Below the pieces are notes generated by a model. The model saw nothing but the letters and a program-made list of their open reading frames with translations. It was not told the origin of the DNA and ran no database searches. From Spirochaetia bacterium (lineage in GTDB: Bacteria > Spirochaetota > Spirochaetia > CADAEX01): a DNA stretch of 64,000 bases. Every line of letters begins with the position of its first letter. The stretch's first letter is position 1. The position numbers were made by a program, and so were the translations under genes. The stretch lies in contig JAKSTW010000001.1 in NCBI GenBank assembly GCA_024402405.1, positions 1 to 64,000 on the forward strand, in the 5' to 3' direction. Below, one piece after another: positions 7,783 through 17,700 of this stretch.

Positions 7783-8808
7783 TTCCATTATTGTCTTGAG
7801 AATCCCCTTGTGGTAACTCCAGGAAACATTTTTTCCTGCCATGAGGGGAACCACTCCGTCTATTTCATCAGGGATCCTGAATCCGGCTTTAACCAGAGTG
7901 ATCTTATCCTCAGACACAGGCAGCCCATAAAATTCAGGACCGAACACGGACATAAAGTTTTCCAGTTTATCCAGACAGCCGTATTGCTCAAAAAGCTCAG
8001 CCATCAGCGGAACAGCACATGGGGCAGAATAAATGCCGCCGCCGGCAGAACCTGATTCCTTTTTTATCCTCAGATGAGGCGCACTGTCAGATCCGAAAAA
8101 GAATTTCTTATTCCCGGAAAAGGCAGCTTCCCGTATGGCAGCTCTGTCCCTTTCAGTCTTAACTACAGGTTTGCAGAAATTATGGGGATTCATATTGCCG
8201 CCTATCACATCATCCAGAGTCAGCAGCAGATGATGGGCAGTGATGGTTCCGGCTATATTTTCCCCCATGCCATCCACCAGATCAATAGAACGACGGTCAG
8301 AAATATGTTCAAACACGATCTTCAGATCAGGAAAAGCTTTGGCTATCGCACGGAATTCGCTGTGATATTTATATTCCCTGTCCAGACAATATGCATCAGG
8401 TCTTTCACAATGGATGGAAAGGATCATCCCCAGATCACACATAGTGGCCAAGGCTATCTTGATATTATGCCAGGTCTTTACGCCATCCTCGGAATTTGTC
8501 GTAGCTCCTGCAGGATAAAGCTTACCCACGGCAGCACCGGCATCATGGAGCTTTCTGACAACAGAACTTTTCATCCCGGGCAGCAGCTTGAAGGACATGA
8601 CTGTTCTGAAATCCGGATTCAGCTTTCTGATCTGCCCGGCATAATCTGTCAGCCTTTCAGGAGTGCTTACAGGCGGAATCGTATTGGGCATGACCAGCCC
8701 GCCGCAGAACCATTTTGACTGATCCCGCACTGTAGTGGCCAGCAGTTCTCCCTGCCGGAGATGCATATGCATATCATAAGGTTTCCGCATCGTAAAGCTA
8801 TTTTCCAT
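7750..8808 (-). CDS. pyrC: Dihydroorotase (E. coli PyrC type)
   Basis: 352 residues, close to the usual length of about 348. It interconverts N-carbamoyl-aspartate and dihydroorotate in pyrimidine synthesis. The metal-binding H-x-H is in PYDMHMHLRQGE. Other metal or substrate motifs are VGKLYPAGATTNS (the carbamylated Lys is expected here), ILSIHCERPD, IVFEHISDRRS, TITAHHLLL and FFGSDSAPH. AAAGGGAG precedes the ATG. It is monocistronic, divergent from the dehydrogenase gene and convergent with lemA. Confidence 0.96.
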   Translation of the reverse strand: MENSFTMRKPYDMHMHLRQGELLATTVRDQSKWFCGGLVMPNTIPPVSTPERLTDYAGQIRKLNPDFRTVMSFKLLPGMKSSVVRKLHDAGAAVGKLYPAGATTNSEDGVKTWHNIKIALATMCDLGMILSIHCERPDAYCLDREYKYHSEFRAIAKAFPDLKIVFEHISDRRSIDLVDGMGENIAGTITAHHLLLTLDDVIGGNMNPHNFCKPVVKTERDRAAIREAAFSGNKKFFFGSDSAPHLRIKKESGSAGGGIYSAPCAVPLMAELFEQYGCLDKLENFMSVFGPEFYGLPVSEDKITLVKAGFRIPDEIDGVVPLMAGKNVSWSYHKGILKTIMESELYLRNSSC

Positions 8809-8865
8809 ATAAACTCCCTTTCCTTTACTATAAGTTTAAAGTATAATCTTTGCAAGGAGATAGAA

Positions 8866-9837
8866 ATGGCAGGTAAAAAAGTACTGGTTGCCCTTGATGT
8901 GGAAGAAAGGCACAAAAAAACTCTGGAAAGTGCATATCCGGAAGGAGAATTCATCTATTGCGGCAGCAAGGGTTATGAGCCATTTCTGTCACAGGCAAAT
9001 ATAATCATAGGCGATATCAAGCCTGCCATGCTCAGACAGGCCGTAAACCTGGAATGGCTCCAGACTCCTAATGCGGGAGTGGATCCATTTACCAGCAATA
9101 TCGATATGATTCCTGAGAATCTGATCCTGACCTGTGCAACAGGTTCTTATGGTCTTGCCATATCAGAATACATGCTGGGCTGTGTCCTGTCCCTCATGAA
9201 ACATCTGGACAGATACAGGATCAACCAGACGAAACACCTGTGGAAAGATGAGGGACATGTGACCTCTATCCAGGGAAGCACCACACTGGTAGTCGGAATG
9301 GGAGACATCGGCAGTGATTTCGGCAGGAAAATGCACCTGCTGGGCAGCACTGTGTATGGCATCCGCAGGCATCAGGCACCAAAGCCTGACTGGGCTGAGG
9401 CAGTATATACCATGGATGCACTGGACGATCTCCTTGGCAGGGCTGATATTGTGGCACTGTGTCTTCCGAAGACTCCATCCACCATACATCTCATGGATAT
9501 GGCTAAATTCAGGAAAATGAAAAAAACAGCCATTCTTGTAAATATAGGCAGAGGAGCAGCCATAATGACTGACGACCTGTGCACAGCCCTGAATCAGCAC
9601 ATAATAGCAGGTGCTGCAGTTGATGTGACAGACCCGGAACCACTCCCTCCTGATCACCCACTGTGGGATGCAGAGAACATAATCATCACCCCGCATACAT
9701 CAGGACAGAACCACCTGCCGGAGACCTTCGAACGGATCATCAGGCTGAGTGCAAGAAATCTGGCACTTTACAAAGAGGGAAAGCCGCTGGAAAGCCAAGT
9801 GGATCTCAAAGCTGGCTATAGAATATACAGAGGCTGA
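8866..9837 (+). CDS. D-isomer 2-hydroxyacid dehydrogenase family protein
   Basis: 323 residues from ATG 8866, which follows AAGGAGA at good spacing; TATAAT lies at 8842-8847. A longer frame from 8761 would run through the dihydroorotase promoter region and is rejected. The Rossmann motif is VVGMGDIGSDFG. The catalytic Arg is in NIGRGAAI, the Glu in DVTDPEPLP and the His in IITPHTSGQ, so all three are present. The substrate cannot be read from sequence; members reduce glyoxylate, hydroxypyruvate or other 2-oxoacids with NAD(P)H. The aminotransferase follows after 9 bases, suggesting linked amino-acid/2-oxoacid chemistry. Confidence 0.92.
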   Translation: MAGKKVLVALDVEERHKKTLESAYPEGEFIYCGSKGYEPFLSQANIIIGDIKPAMLRQAVNLEWLQTPNAGVDPFTSNIDMIPENLILTCATGSYGLAISEYMLGCVLSLMKHLDRYRINQTKHLWKDEGHVTSIQGSTTLVVGMGDIGSDFGRKMHLLGSTVYGIRRHQAPKPDWAEAVYTMDALDDLLGRADIVALCLPKTPSTIHLMDMAKFRKMKKTAILVNIGRGAAIMTDDLCTALNQHIIAGAAVDVTDPEPLPPDHPLWDAENIIITPHTSGQNHLPETFERIIRLSARNLALYKEGKPLESQVDLKAGYRIYRG

Positions 9838-9846
9838 GGAGATAAT

Positions 9847-10995
9847 ATGACAGCAGAAAGAGTCGCTAATTCAGAAACCACAATATTCACAGTGGTGAAC
9901 ACACTGGCAGCAAAATATAATGCGGTGGGACTCAGCCAGGGAGCTCCTGACTTTGACACACCGGCATGGGTCCTCGACATAGTGCGTGAAGCCTTCACAC
10001 TGGGACGGAATCAGTATGCACCGCTGTCAGGAGTACCTGAGTTCAGACAGGCTATCAGTGATGTATACAGCAGAAAATACGATCTGCATTTCAACCCGAA
10101 CACACAGATCACAGTGACCAGCGGAGCCACTGAAGCGATCTTTGACAGCGTCATGGCTGTGTGCGACCCAGGCGATGAGCTTATAGTATTCGAGCCTTTC
10201 TTTGATTCATATGCAGGCAGCGCAAAAATGGCAGGCTGCCGCATGAAAGCCGTTACTCTCCATCTGCCGGACTTCACATTTGACAGAAAAGAGCTGGAAA
10301 ATGCCATAACACCTAAGACAAAAGCCATTCTCATAAACAATCCGAACAATCCGTCAGGCAAGGTCTATTCAAGAGAAGAACTGACTGTGATATCAGAAAT
10401 AGCCAATAAATACGATCTGACAGTCATAAGTGATGAGGTCTATGAGAATCTTGTGTTTGATGGTTTGAAACACATTCCTACAGCATCAATACCAGGACTT
10501 GAGAACAGGACCATAACAATAAATTCCACAGCCAAGACATTTTCTGCCACAGGCTGGAAAATAGGTTATATATGTGCCCCTGAATATCTGACCGCCGCAG
10601 TTCAGGCTGTCCACCAGTGGGTCACTTTCGCAGTGAATACCCCTATTCAGATAGCATTTTCCAAGATTCTTCCACAGGCAGACAGATACTCAGCTGATTT
10701 CTGCACAGAAATGGAAAAGCGGAGAAATTATCTTCTGGAAAGATCTGCGAACTGGGGATTTGATCCGATAAGACCTTCCGGCTCATATTTCTTCATGGCC
10801 ACATTCGGCAAACTGTCAGCATCAAGTGACATGGATTTTATGGAGCAGCTTATCCGTGAAAGACACGTGGCACTGATTCCGGCATCACCGTTCTACCTGA
10901 ATGCCAAAGATGAAGGACAGAAACTGCTGAGATTCAACTTCGTCAAATCAATGGCAGCCCTTGAGCAGGCTGATAAAAATATGACAATGTTCTGA
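9847..10995 (+). CDS. PLP-dependent aminotransferase, class I/II
   Basis: 382 residues. Fold-type I features include GLSQGAPDFDTP near the N-terminus, TVTSGATEAIFDS, the NNPNNPSGKVY motif, ISDEVYENL, and the Schiff-base lysine in STAKTFSATGWKIGY. The C-terminal substrate-carboxylate Arg is probably the one in LLRFNFVKS. It resembles aspartate/methionine/kynurenine-type aminotransferases; the substrate is unknown. GAGGAGATAAT precedes the ATG. The gene sits directly behind the dehydrogenase and 7 bases before the hydrolase, probably as one operon. Confidence 0.93.
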   Translation: MTAERVANSETTIFTVVNTLAAKYNAVGLSQGAPDFDTPAWVLDIVREAFTLGRNQYAPLSGVPEFRQAISDVYSRKYDLHFNPNTQITVTSGATEAIFDSVMAVCDPGDELIVFEPFFDSYAGSAKMAGCRMKAVTLHLPDFTFDRKELENAITPKTKAILINNPNNPSGKVYSREELTVISEIANKYDLTVISDEVYENLVFDGLKHIPTASIPGLENRTITINSTAKTFSATGWKIGYICAPEYLTAAVQAVHQWVTFAVNTPIQIAFSKILPQADRYSADFCTEMEKRRNYLLERSANWGFDPIRPSGSYFFMATFGKLSASSDMDFMEQLIRERHVALIPASPFYLNAKDEGQKLLRFNFVKSMAALEQADKNMTMF

Positions 10996-11002
10996 AATTT
11001 CC

Positions 11003-11752
11003 ATGGAATATTTTAAATTCGGATCAGGAAAGAAAACATTTGTCATCATACCAGGAATTTCATTGAAAAGTATCATGCCGCAGAAATCGGCTATAGCCAA
11101 TATGTATTCTAAATTTGCAGAAAAATACACAATATATTTATTTGACAGAGAAAAAGAGCTGAAAACAGACTGTACTGTAATGGATATGGCGGAAGATACA
11201 GCACGTGCAATGAAAGAGCTTGGGCTCTCCAATGCTTGCATAACGGGAGCATCCCAAGGAGGAATGATAGCCCTTTATCTGGCAGCATACCATCCGGAGC
11301 TGGTATATAAGGCTGTGATAGCAGGTTCTGCATCCAGATGTACTGACCATTCCAAAGTGACCTTTCAGCGATGGATCAGATATGCAGAAAAAAAAGATAT
11401 CAGAAGTCTGATAGCTGATTTCTGCAAGATACTTTATACTGACAATTTCTGCAGTCAATTCCAAGATTCCATAATTGCCGCCAATATGGATGCCACAGAG
11501 CATGATCTGAAGCATTTCATCATTCTATGTCAGGCATGTATAGATTTTGACTTCTACAATGAACTAGATGCTATAAAACGCCCTCTGCTGGTTCTTGGAG
11601 CTGACAAGGATACTGTTTTCGGACCTAATGCCTCTGTAGAAATAGCAGAAAAGACAGGATGTCAGTCTTACATATATAAAAATTATAAACATGCTGTTTA
11701 TGATGAGGCCCCTGATTTCCTTCAGCGAATGCTGGACTTTTTTGCATCCTGA
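11003..11752 (+). CDS. Alpha/beta hydrolase
   Basis: 249 residues. The nucleophile elbow is ITGASQGGMIAL (G-x-S-x-G). The acid is in VLGADKDTVFG and the His in NYKHAVYDEAPDF, giving a complete Ser-Asp-His triad. No signal peptide is visible, so it should be cytoplasmic. It follows the aminotransferase by 7 bases with a weak ribosome site, so expression probably depends on the upstream operon. The substrate is unknown. Confidence 0.88.
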   Translation: MEYFKFGSGKKTFVIIPGISLKSIMPQKSAIANMYSKFAEKYTIYLFDREKELKTDCTVMDMAEDTARAMKELGLSNACITGASQGGMIALYLAAYHPELVYKAVIAGSASRCTDHSKVTFQRWIRYAEKKDIRSLIADFCKILYTDNFCSQFQDSIIAANMDATEHDLKHFIILCQACIDFDFYNELDAIKRPLLVLGADKDTVFGPNASVEIAEKTGCQSYIYKNYKHAVYDEAPDFLQRMLDFFAS

Positions 11753-11758
11753 TTTTAT

Positions 11759-11783
11759 AAAAAGCCCCGGAATGATCCGGGGC
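11759..11783 (-). terminator. Intrinsic terminator after the PLD-like gene
   Basis: The hairpin GCCCCGG-AATGAT-CCGGGGC is followed on the minus strand by five T residues. It sits just past the PLD-like gene and may also stop the convergent hydrolase operon. Confidence 0.8.
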
Positions 11784-11801
11784 ATATATTAAGCCGATCT
11801 A

Positions 11802-13382
11802 TTACTTTTCAGAATATTCATCCATAAGCCGGTCAATAAAAGACTTATAGGCATCGAATATCTGATGATTTTTTTCATCTTCAATAAATGCCACAGAAGC
11901 ATTTCCCTTGTCATGACAGCCATCCATTTTCAGATTGCATGAACCGCATATCGTCACATATTTCTGTCTGCCGTTCAACTTGTATGACATAAGCATTTCC
12001 TTGCAATGAGTCCTCAGTTTGTGATCCACTTTATAATACAGGGCATTTCCATCAGAGATCATTTTCAGACCGGACAGGAATCCTGCATCGCTTCCGAATC
12101 TGTGCTTTGCATTGGTGCTGGTCTCAACGATCCACTTCATTGTCAGAGGACTTTCAGCATCAGGTCTCAGAGTGCCTGCTGTAATTGCAGCCTGATCAGC
12201 AGCCTGTGCCTCAAGATCGTAATGGTCATCAGTATCAGGCAGACCGTTTCCATTAGGATATGCCGGTGTATATGATGGACCAAAATAAAGTTTCTTCAGA
12301 GTCTTGAAAACTTTCCAGCCCATAAGATCATTCCCGGCTGTCTTATAGTGATACATATTGGCATAAAACATCCTAGGCCCGACATCAGAAGCCGCCATCT
12401 CATCAAGATATTTTGCAAACATATTATTATCAGTATCCCATGCAGTCTCTTTATTTCCATCTGCATAAGTCTGGTTATAATAAAAAGAATCATATTCCTC
12501 GACCGACTGCACCGGGCTGAACTGAGTCCGTATATACTTACCGGAATAATCAAGCCCTTCCTTATGAGCCGCCCTTACATCTTCCTGGAATTTAGCCTGA
12601 TTCTCATTGTTTGCAAAAATAATGGCATGATATTTATTGAACGCCTCATAAAGTCCCGCGTTGCCAGTCAGCAGCATACCATCCTGATTTCTGTCCTGAG
12701 CCGGTTTGAACGCATCATTCTCCAGACCGTCAATATTGCTGGAAGCCACATAAACCACATTGGAGACTGTCTTTCCGGCATCATTCTTAATTTTATTCAC
12801 CGTCAGAAATTTACAGTGCATCTGCTGTTCGGACTTACTTCCCCAGGTGATATAGCGATAATTCAGATAATCACTGACCTTACCGATTCCATCATTGCAC
12901 AATTCATCTTTATGAGTATTGATCTCAGCGGAAACATCGGAGTGAGCGACAAAATTCACAGTAATATTATTCTTTGCCAGCCGTACCAGGGATTCCACGA
13001 TATTCTCTGTCCGTCCCTCCACCGGGGTTGAGGTAATCTCACCATATTTCTCATCGTTCTGATCAAAATAAAACAATGTGGTCAGCGAAAGATTATACAT
13101 GGCAAAATTCAGCACCACATCTTTCTGCGGTGCAGACTGCTTATAATTTATAGCCTGGTTGATGACATCCACATATTTAAAAAGTGGCTGACATGGATAT
13201 TCCTTCACTTCTCTCTGGTAAACTTTTACAGTTGTCCTATCAGGAAAAGTCTTGCATGTCACTGCCGGAATTCTATCCTGAACAGCACCATTGTCAGACT
13301 TTTCGCTTCCAGATGAAGCACAACCGCACAACAATATACTGCCTATAAGCATAACAAGCAGTAACGATCCGAACTTTTTCAT
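11802..13382 (-). CDS. Phospholipase D-like lipoprotein
   Basis: 526 residues from ATG 13382, which has GGAGG five bases upstream; the longer frame from 13439 has no such site and would mask the signal peptide. The N-terminus is a lipoprotein signal with lipobox LLCGC. Two HKD-like motifs are present (QMHCKFLTVN and RTHCKEMLMSY), each H-C-K but with N or S where the canonical Asp of HxKxxxxD would be. Each is followed by a beta strand and a polar turn (VYVASSNID, VTICGSCNL), as in the PLD fold. It is probably tethered to the outer or inner membrane facing the periplasm. The substrate (phospholipid, nucleic acid or other phosphodiester) is unknown. Confidence 0.8.
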   Translation of the reverse strand: MKKFGSLLLVMLIGSILLCGCASSGSEKSDNGAVQDRIPAVTCKTFPDRTTVKVYQREVKEYPCQPLFKYVDVINQAINYKQSAPQKDVVLNFAMYNLSLTTLFYFDQNDEKYGEITSTPVEGRTENIVESLVRLAKNNITVNFVAHSDVSAEINTHKDELCNDGIGKVSDYLNYRYITWGSKSEQQMHCKFLTVNKIKNDAGKTVSNVVYVASSNIDGLENDAFKPAQDRNQDGMLLTGNAGLYEAFNKYHAIIFANNENQAKFQEDVRAAHKEGLDYSGKYIRTQFSPVQSVEEYDSFYYNQTYADGNKETAWDTDNNMFAKYLDEMAASDVGPRMFYANMYHYKTAGNDLMGWKVFKTLKKLYFGPSYTPAYPNGNGLPDTDDHYDLEAQAADQAAITAGTLRPDAESPLTMKWIVETSTNAKHRFGSDAGFLSGLKMISDGNALYYKVDHKLRTHCKEMLMSYKLNGRQKYVTICGSCNLKMDGCHDKGNASVAFIEDEKNHQIFDAYKSFIDRLMDEYSEK

Positions 13383-13473
13383 ATTTTCCTCCATAAATAT
13401 CCAAATCTGATAAAATTGTGGATTGCATATTTTCAGCAAACAAGTCAGGAAAAATACTTAATTTAACGGTATT

Positions 13474-14682
13474 TTATGCGTTTTTCCTTTCCAGACGGGC
13501 CAGAATAAATATGGAGAACATGATCAGAGGGACCATCACCAGTGCGATTCCTGTAAAATCATTGGTGACAGCATAAATGGCATACCCCAGGAACGGACCG
13601 GCAGCACTGCCGGCATCCTGAAATGTGGAGAAACGGTTCATGAACAGTGCCTGCTCCCCAGGAAGTGAGCTTTTTCCGGCATAGGCTGTACGAAGCACCT
13701 GAGTGGCTGACTCAGTCACCAGGTCCAGCACCAGCAGACCAAGAACGATATACCAGAGTCTGAAAACAGCAAACAGAATGATGATCGCAGCCTGTCCGGT
13801 CATTGATATGATCAGAGGTCTGCGGCATCCGAACTTATCTCCGAAATAACCGAATATAGGGGCAGCCATCATGATCACAGGTGTCAGCATGGCAAAAAAA
13901 CCTGCGAAAGTGGCAGCTCCGATGTTCAGCCCGGAACCTGGCAGTATGACATCAACTATCAGACGCCCTCTGAGTGATGTGGTCATCGTCGATGCAGTGG
14001 CAGTGACAAAAGTGACCAGCCCGACGATCAGCAGCATTCCGATATTTGAAATATGCATTCTGGACTTGGATTTTTTCTTATCATCCACCACTGCCGGTTC
14101 AGCCACAGCAGTATCTCTCCACATCTGCTCCTGATTTCTGATGAAGAAAAGGCTGCCGAAAATCAGTGCTGCGAAAATCACCGGGACTGCCAGCGGATTC
14201 AGCATATCAGCCAGGAATCCTGACAGAATCATCATCACCCTGTAAATACCTGATTTTATTGTGGCAAACCAGCCCATCAGCCGTCCCACATTCTCATCAG
14301 AAGAAACCCTGAGAGTAGCGATATAAGCCTCGATGCGCAGCAGTGAAAAACAGGCGCCCCAGAGGATGCGCAGTGCAAGCAGCCACCAGAATCCCAATGG
14401 AATGGCATATCCCAGAGTGACGAATGCGGCCATCCAGACACCTGCAACCAGTGGTTTATATGACTCTGTTCCTGCCACAATAAAATTGGAAAGTTCGTTG
14501 GTAATAAGGCGGATAAAACGGTTTACTGACAGCAATATTCCGATCTGGAATACAGTTATCCTGAAATTTTCAGGAGTGACGGGAAGAATGCAGTACATCA
14601 TCGCATCGCCGGACATTGCCAGTCCAACTATTATAGAAATAAGTATGAATGTCTTGGTATCTCTGCTTACCTTCTTCATCAT
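13474..14682 (-). CDS. Major facilitator superfamily permease (paralogue 1)
   Basis: About 402 residues from ATG 14682; the upstream in-frame codons lie in or before the -10 box and are unlikely to be translated. There are roughly 12 hydrophobic segments. A central cytoplasmic loop (about residues 190-215) is charged, and the sequence after loop 2-3 (LRILWGACFSLLRIEAY) and GYFGDKFGCRRPL fit the MFS pattern. It is closely related to the protein at 40140-41363 along its whole length. The substrate is unknown. It is transcribed from a promoter that is conserved with its paralogue. Confidence 0.88.
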   Translation of the reverse strand: MMKKVSRDTKTFILISIIVGLAMSGDAMMYCILPVTPENFRITVFQIGILLSVNRFIRLITNELSNFIVAGTESYKPLVAGVWMAAFVTLGYAIPLGFWWLLALRILWGACFSLLRIEAYIATLRVSSDENVGRLMGWFATIKSGIYRVMMILSGFLADMLNPLAVPVIFAALIFGSLFFIRNQEQMWRDTAVAEPAVVDDKKKSKSRMHISNIGMLLIVGLVTFVTATASTMTTSLRGRLIVDVILPGSGLNIGAATFAGFFAMLTPVIMMAAPIFGYFGDKFGCRRPLIISMTGQAAIIILFAVFRLWYIVLGLLVLDLVTESATQVLRTAYAGKSSLPGEQALFMNRFSTFQDAGSAAGPFLGYAIYAVTNDFTGIALVMVPLIMFSIFILARLERKNA

Positions 14683-14691
14683 CCGATTCCA

Positions 14692-14720
14692 ATTATACCT
14701 GAAAACCATCCACACATAAA
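14692..14720 (-). promoter_or_regulatory. Promoter of MFS paralogue 1
   Basis: TATAAT at 14692-14697 lies 17 bases downstream of TTTATG (14715-14720), within CTTACTTTATGTG. The same block with the same spacing stands before the paralogue at 41.4 kb. The start codon lies only 9 bases after the -10, implying a very short leader. Confidence 0.6.
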
Positions 14721-14764
14721 GTAAGTAAAATCACTTATTATAAAAATAATAATGCGTTACAATG

Positions 14765-14788
14765 AAAAAGCCCCGGCAGAACCGGGGC
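14765..14788 (-). terminator. Intrinsic terminator after the dehydratase/activase gene
   Basis: The hairpin GCCCCGG-CAGAA-CCGGGGC is followed on the minus strand by five T residues, a few bases past the stop of the large gene. Confidence 0.8.
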
Positions 14789-14794
14789 CTTGAT

Positions 14795-17700
14795 TTATTT
14801 ACTTTCTTCTTCGTAATCTATCAGATCAGCAGCACCAGGATTATCCTTATACCGCTTGACGTTCAGCATGAAAATATTCAGCTTGTTGATGATATTCGGA
14901 GGCAACTGGTTTCCGTCGATCTCAATTGAAATAGCCGGGAACTTGTTCTGTCTTGCATATGGGATATAGAGTCCCTCAATGACACGGCCGATAAGACATG
15001 CAAACGGAGAAATATTTATGACTCCGCAATATCCCTCTTCCATGGCTGTAGCAGCCGCACCGCTGGAAATAGTGATCTCAGAGTTAAGCTCGAAGCTTAC
15101 AAACTTCTGTGCATTAGCCATTATCTTGTCCATATCGTGCGGTGAATGAGGAATAAGTCCGCATGGAGAGAGAGCCTCTTTGATCTTAGCCTCAGAAACT
15201 TCTTTCCACTTCTTGGCAGCTTTCAGTATCAGCAGTTTTTTTGTGTTCTCACTGAACAGCTTCTTGTACCATGGGAATACTGTCCTCTCACGTTTCAGAT
15301 AATATTCCTGTACAAAGTCAGTATAGTGGATCCACTCGCCGATACCGGAAACCTTGGCGATGATTCCATTGTTTGCACATTTGCCGATGATCTCATCATC
15401 AGCATAGTCATCACGGCGGACATAGATCTCGCCAACCACCAGAACTTTAGGAACCTTATTAGGATCTTTCTTCAGAGGAATCTTCTTCACTCTTTCTGCA
15501 AAAGTCCTGAGGGCCGGAAGAATATTCTTCTGATCCTTCTGAGACTCAGCCAGAACATATTTGACTCCTTCCTGAACCTCATTGAGAGCATACTGCTGGT
15601 CTGCGGCACAGGTACGGAGCACAGTCTGTATATCTTTCAGATAGTCAGCTGCACAAAGAGCCTGCCACATGATCTTGGAGAAATCACCGCCAAGCTCAGA
15701 ATATGAGTGGTCTGCACTGAGTGTGAATACCACAACATTCTCCAGATGCAGATCTCTGAACAGGTTCTGATAATAAACGAAATACTGTCCGGTCCTGCAA
15801 GGTCCTGTTGTGATAGGAACGAAGATCATATAGATCTTGCTCTTGTCATATTTCTCTGATGCAAAATACTCCAGCATGGAACCCAGCAGCAGCAGTGAAG
15901 GAACACATTCCTTTCCTGATGCATGGTTTCTTGCGAATCTCAATGTCCTAGGAGTTGGGATCGGAACTGCCTCAGCCTGGAATCCCAGGGAATTGGCAGT
16001 GGAAGCCATGAACCGGGCAGAAATATCACCCATGTTGCTCAGCAGGATCTTGACACGCTTGTTGTTGCGGATCGGAATATCTTCCCCTGTGTGCTCATTT
16101 CTCAGATGAGGCTCATTCTGACCGTCATTCACGAAACGGAGACCATTGTCATAGCGCTCCTCATCTTTGCCGCTGTATTTCAGTCTGTATCCCTCGATGA
16201 TATCCAGGAATGCCTCAACTCTGGTATCCACACCTGCATCAGCGGAGTGAGAGTCCAGCTCAAGGATCAGGAATGGTTTGGTTCCCATTATCCATTTCAG
16301 ATAGTGGAGCATGAAAGAGTCAGGCGCACATGAGAAGTTGCTGACCCATGTAACAAACACATTAGGATTGTCCTTCAGGTTGAATGCCTGGTGCATATCC
16401 TTCTGGCCGTAATACCAGTACATATTAGGGAATATCTTTTTGTCACCGATAGGAAGAATATCAAAAGGAATAACAGTATTTCCTCTTGATGTGAATTTCC
16501 TAGGGATTCCGATATTGGCCTCTTTTGCCAGTGCGTTGTATGGACGTCCAAGAAGTGCGATGACCGGCTGTTTCTGAGTCTTGGCATATTCCAGGGCCTC
16601 AGCGCCAAGAGCAAAAGCTTTCTCCTGATATTCATTCTGCTTTGCAAGCGCCTTGTCAAAAGCTTTTCCTGACTCATCATCGGTATAGCCCAGCTTTTTG
16701 CCCAGTTCCAGGAAGAATTCCTTAGCTTTTTCCAGTGTTGTTCTGAAGCTGACTACAGGAGAGAGGATCTTCTCTTCCGGAATCTCCGGGAAAGCCTTTC
16801 TGATGTAGTATGGAAGACTCTGTGTTATAGGACAGAAGTTGGCATGTATATCTGTCTCATGGCTTGGCATATCCCTGAAATGAGGCAGGAATATGTAATC
16901 TGTCTTCTTGTCCAGAATATCCTGTACTGCTCCGTGAGCGATCTCTGATGGGAAACAGTATGTGGACTCTGTTCTGGCAATTCCTGCATGAGGCACTTTG
17001 TCAGAAAGAACAGTCCTGATACCCAGCTCATGGAAGAACCATGAATAGAACGGATAAAGTGTATATACGGAGAATGCCTTAGGAATACCAACCGTATAGT
17101 CACGGCGTTTTATGAAATCCTCTTCCTTCGGAGCACAGATGTTGAACATCAGGTCATTTCTCTCATCCACAAAGTTTCTGATGGCATTCTCATCAAAATT
17201 TTTCTTCTTTCTGGAATTGGTGTATTTTGAGCACCGTCCTCCGAACATATACTTGTTGCCATTTACATTTAGAACACGGATAGGACACTGGTTCTCGCAT
17301 GACTTACAGTTGAACTCGCGCTCGTAAACGATCTCAGAATTGATGATCTTGTCAATGTCGAAAGATCCCTTGGAGATGATTCCATCCTGGAATTTCTCCT
17401 TGGCAAGCAATCCGACGCCGAAACATCCCATCAGCTCAGGATCAGGCGGCACCATGATCTCTTTGCCCAGAAGCAGCGAGAAAGCCAATGGAATGGCTTT
17501 ATTCTTGGCAACACCACCCTGCAGGAAGATCCTGTTTCCTACAGTTCTGTTGCCAACTACTCTGTTCAGGTAGTTCGATACAATGGAAGTGACGATACCG
17601 GCAGTGATATTGGCCTTTGAGGCACCCTGCTGGATCGCCTTTCTGATATCAGAGTTGATGAATGCAGAACAGTGCTCACCGAATTTCAGCGGATTGTCTG

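Noticed and set aside
8074-8718. 214-codon plus-strand frame
   Set aside because: Antisense shadow of pyrC, whose motifs are clear on the other strand.
12348-13031. 227-codon plus-strand frame rich in Ile
   Set aside because: Antisense to the PLD-like lipoprotein gene, with no start signals.
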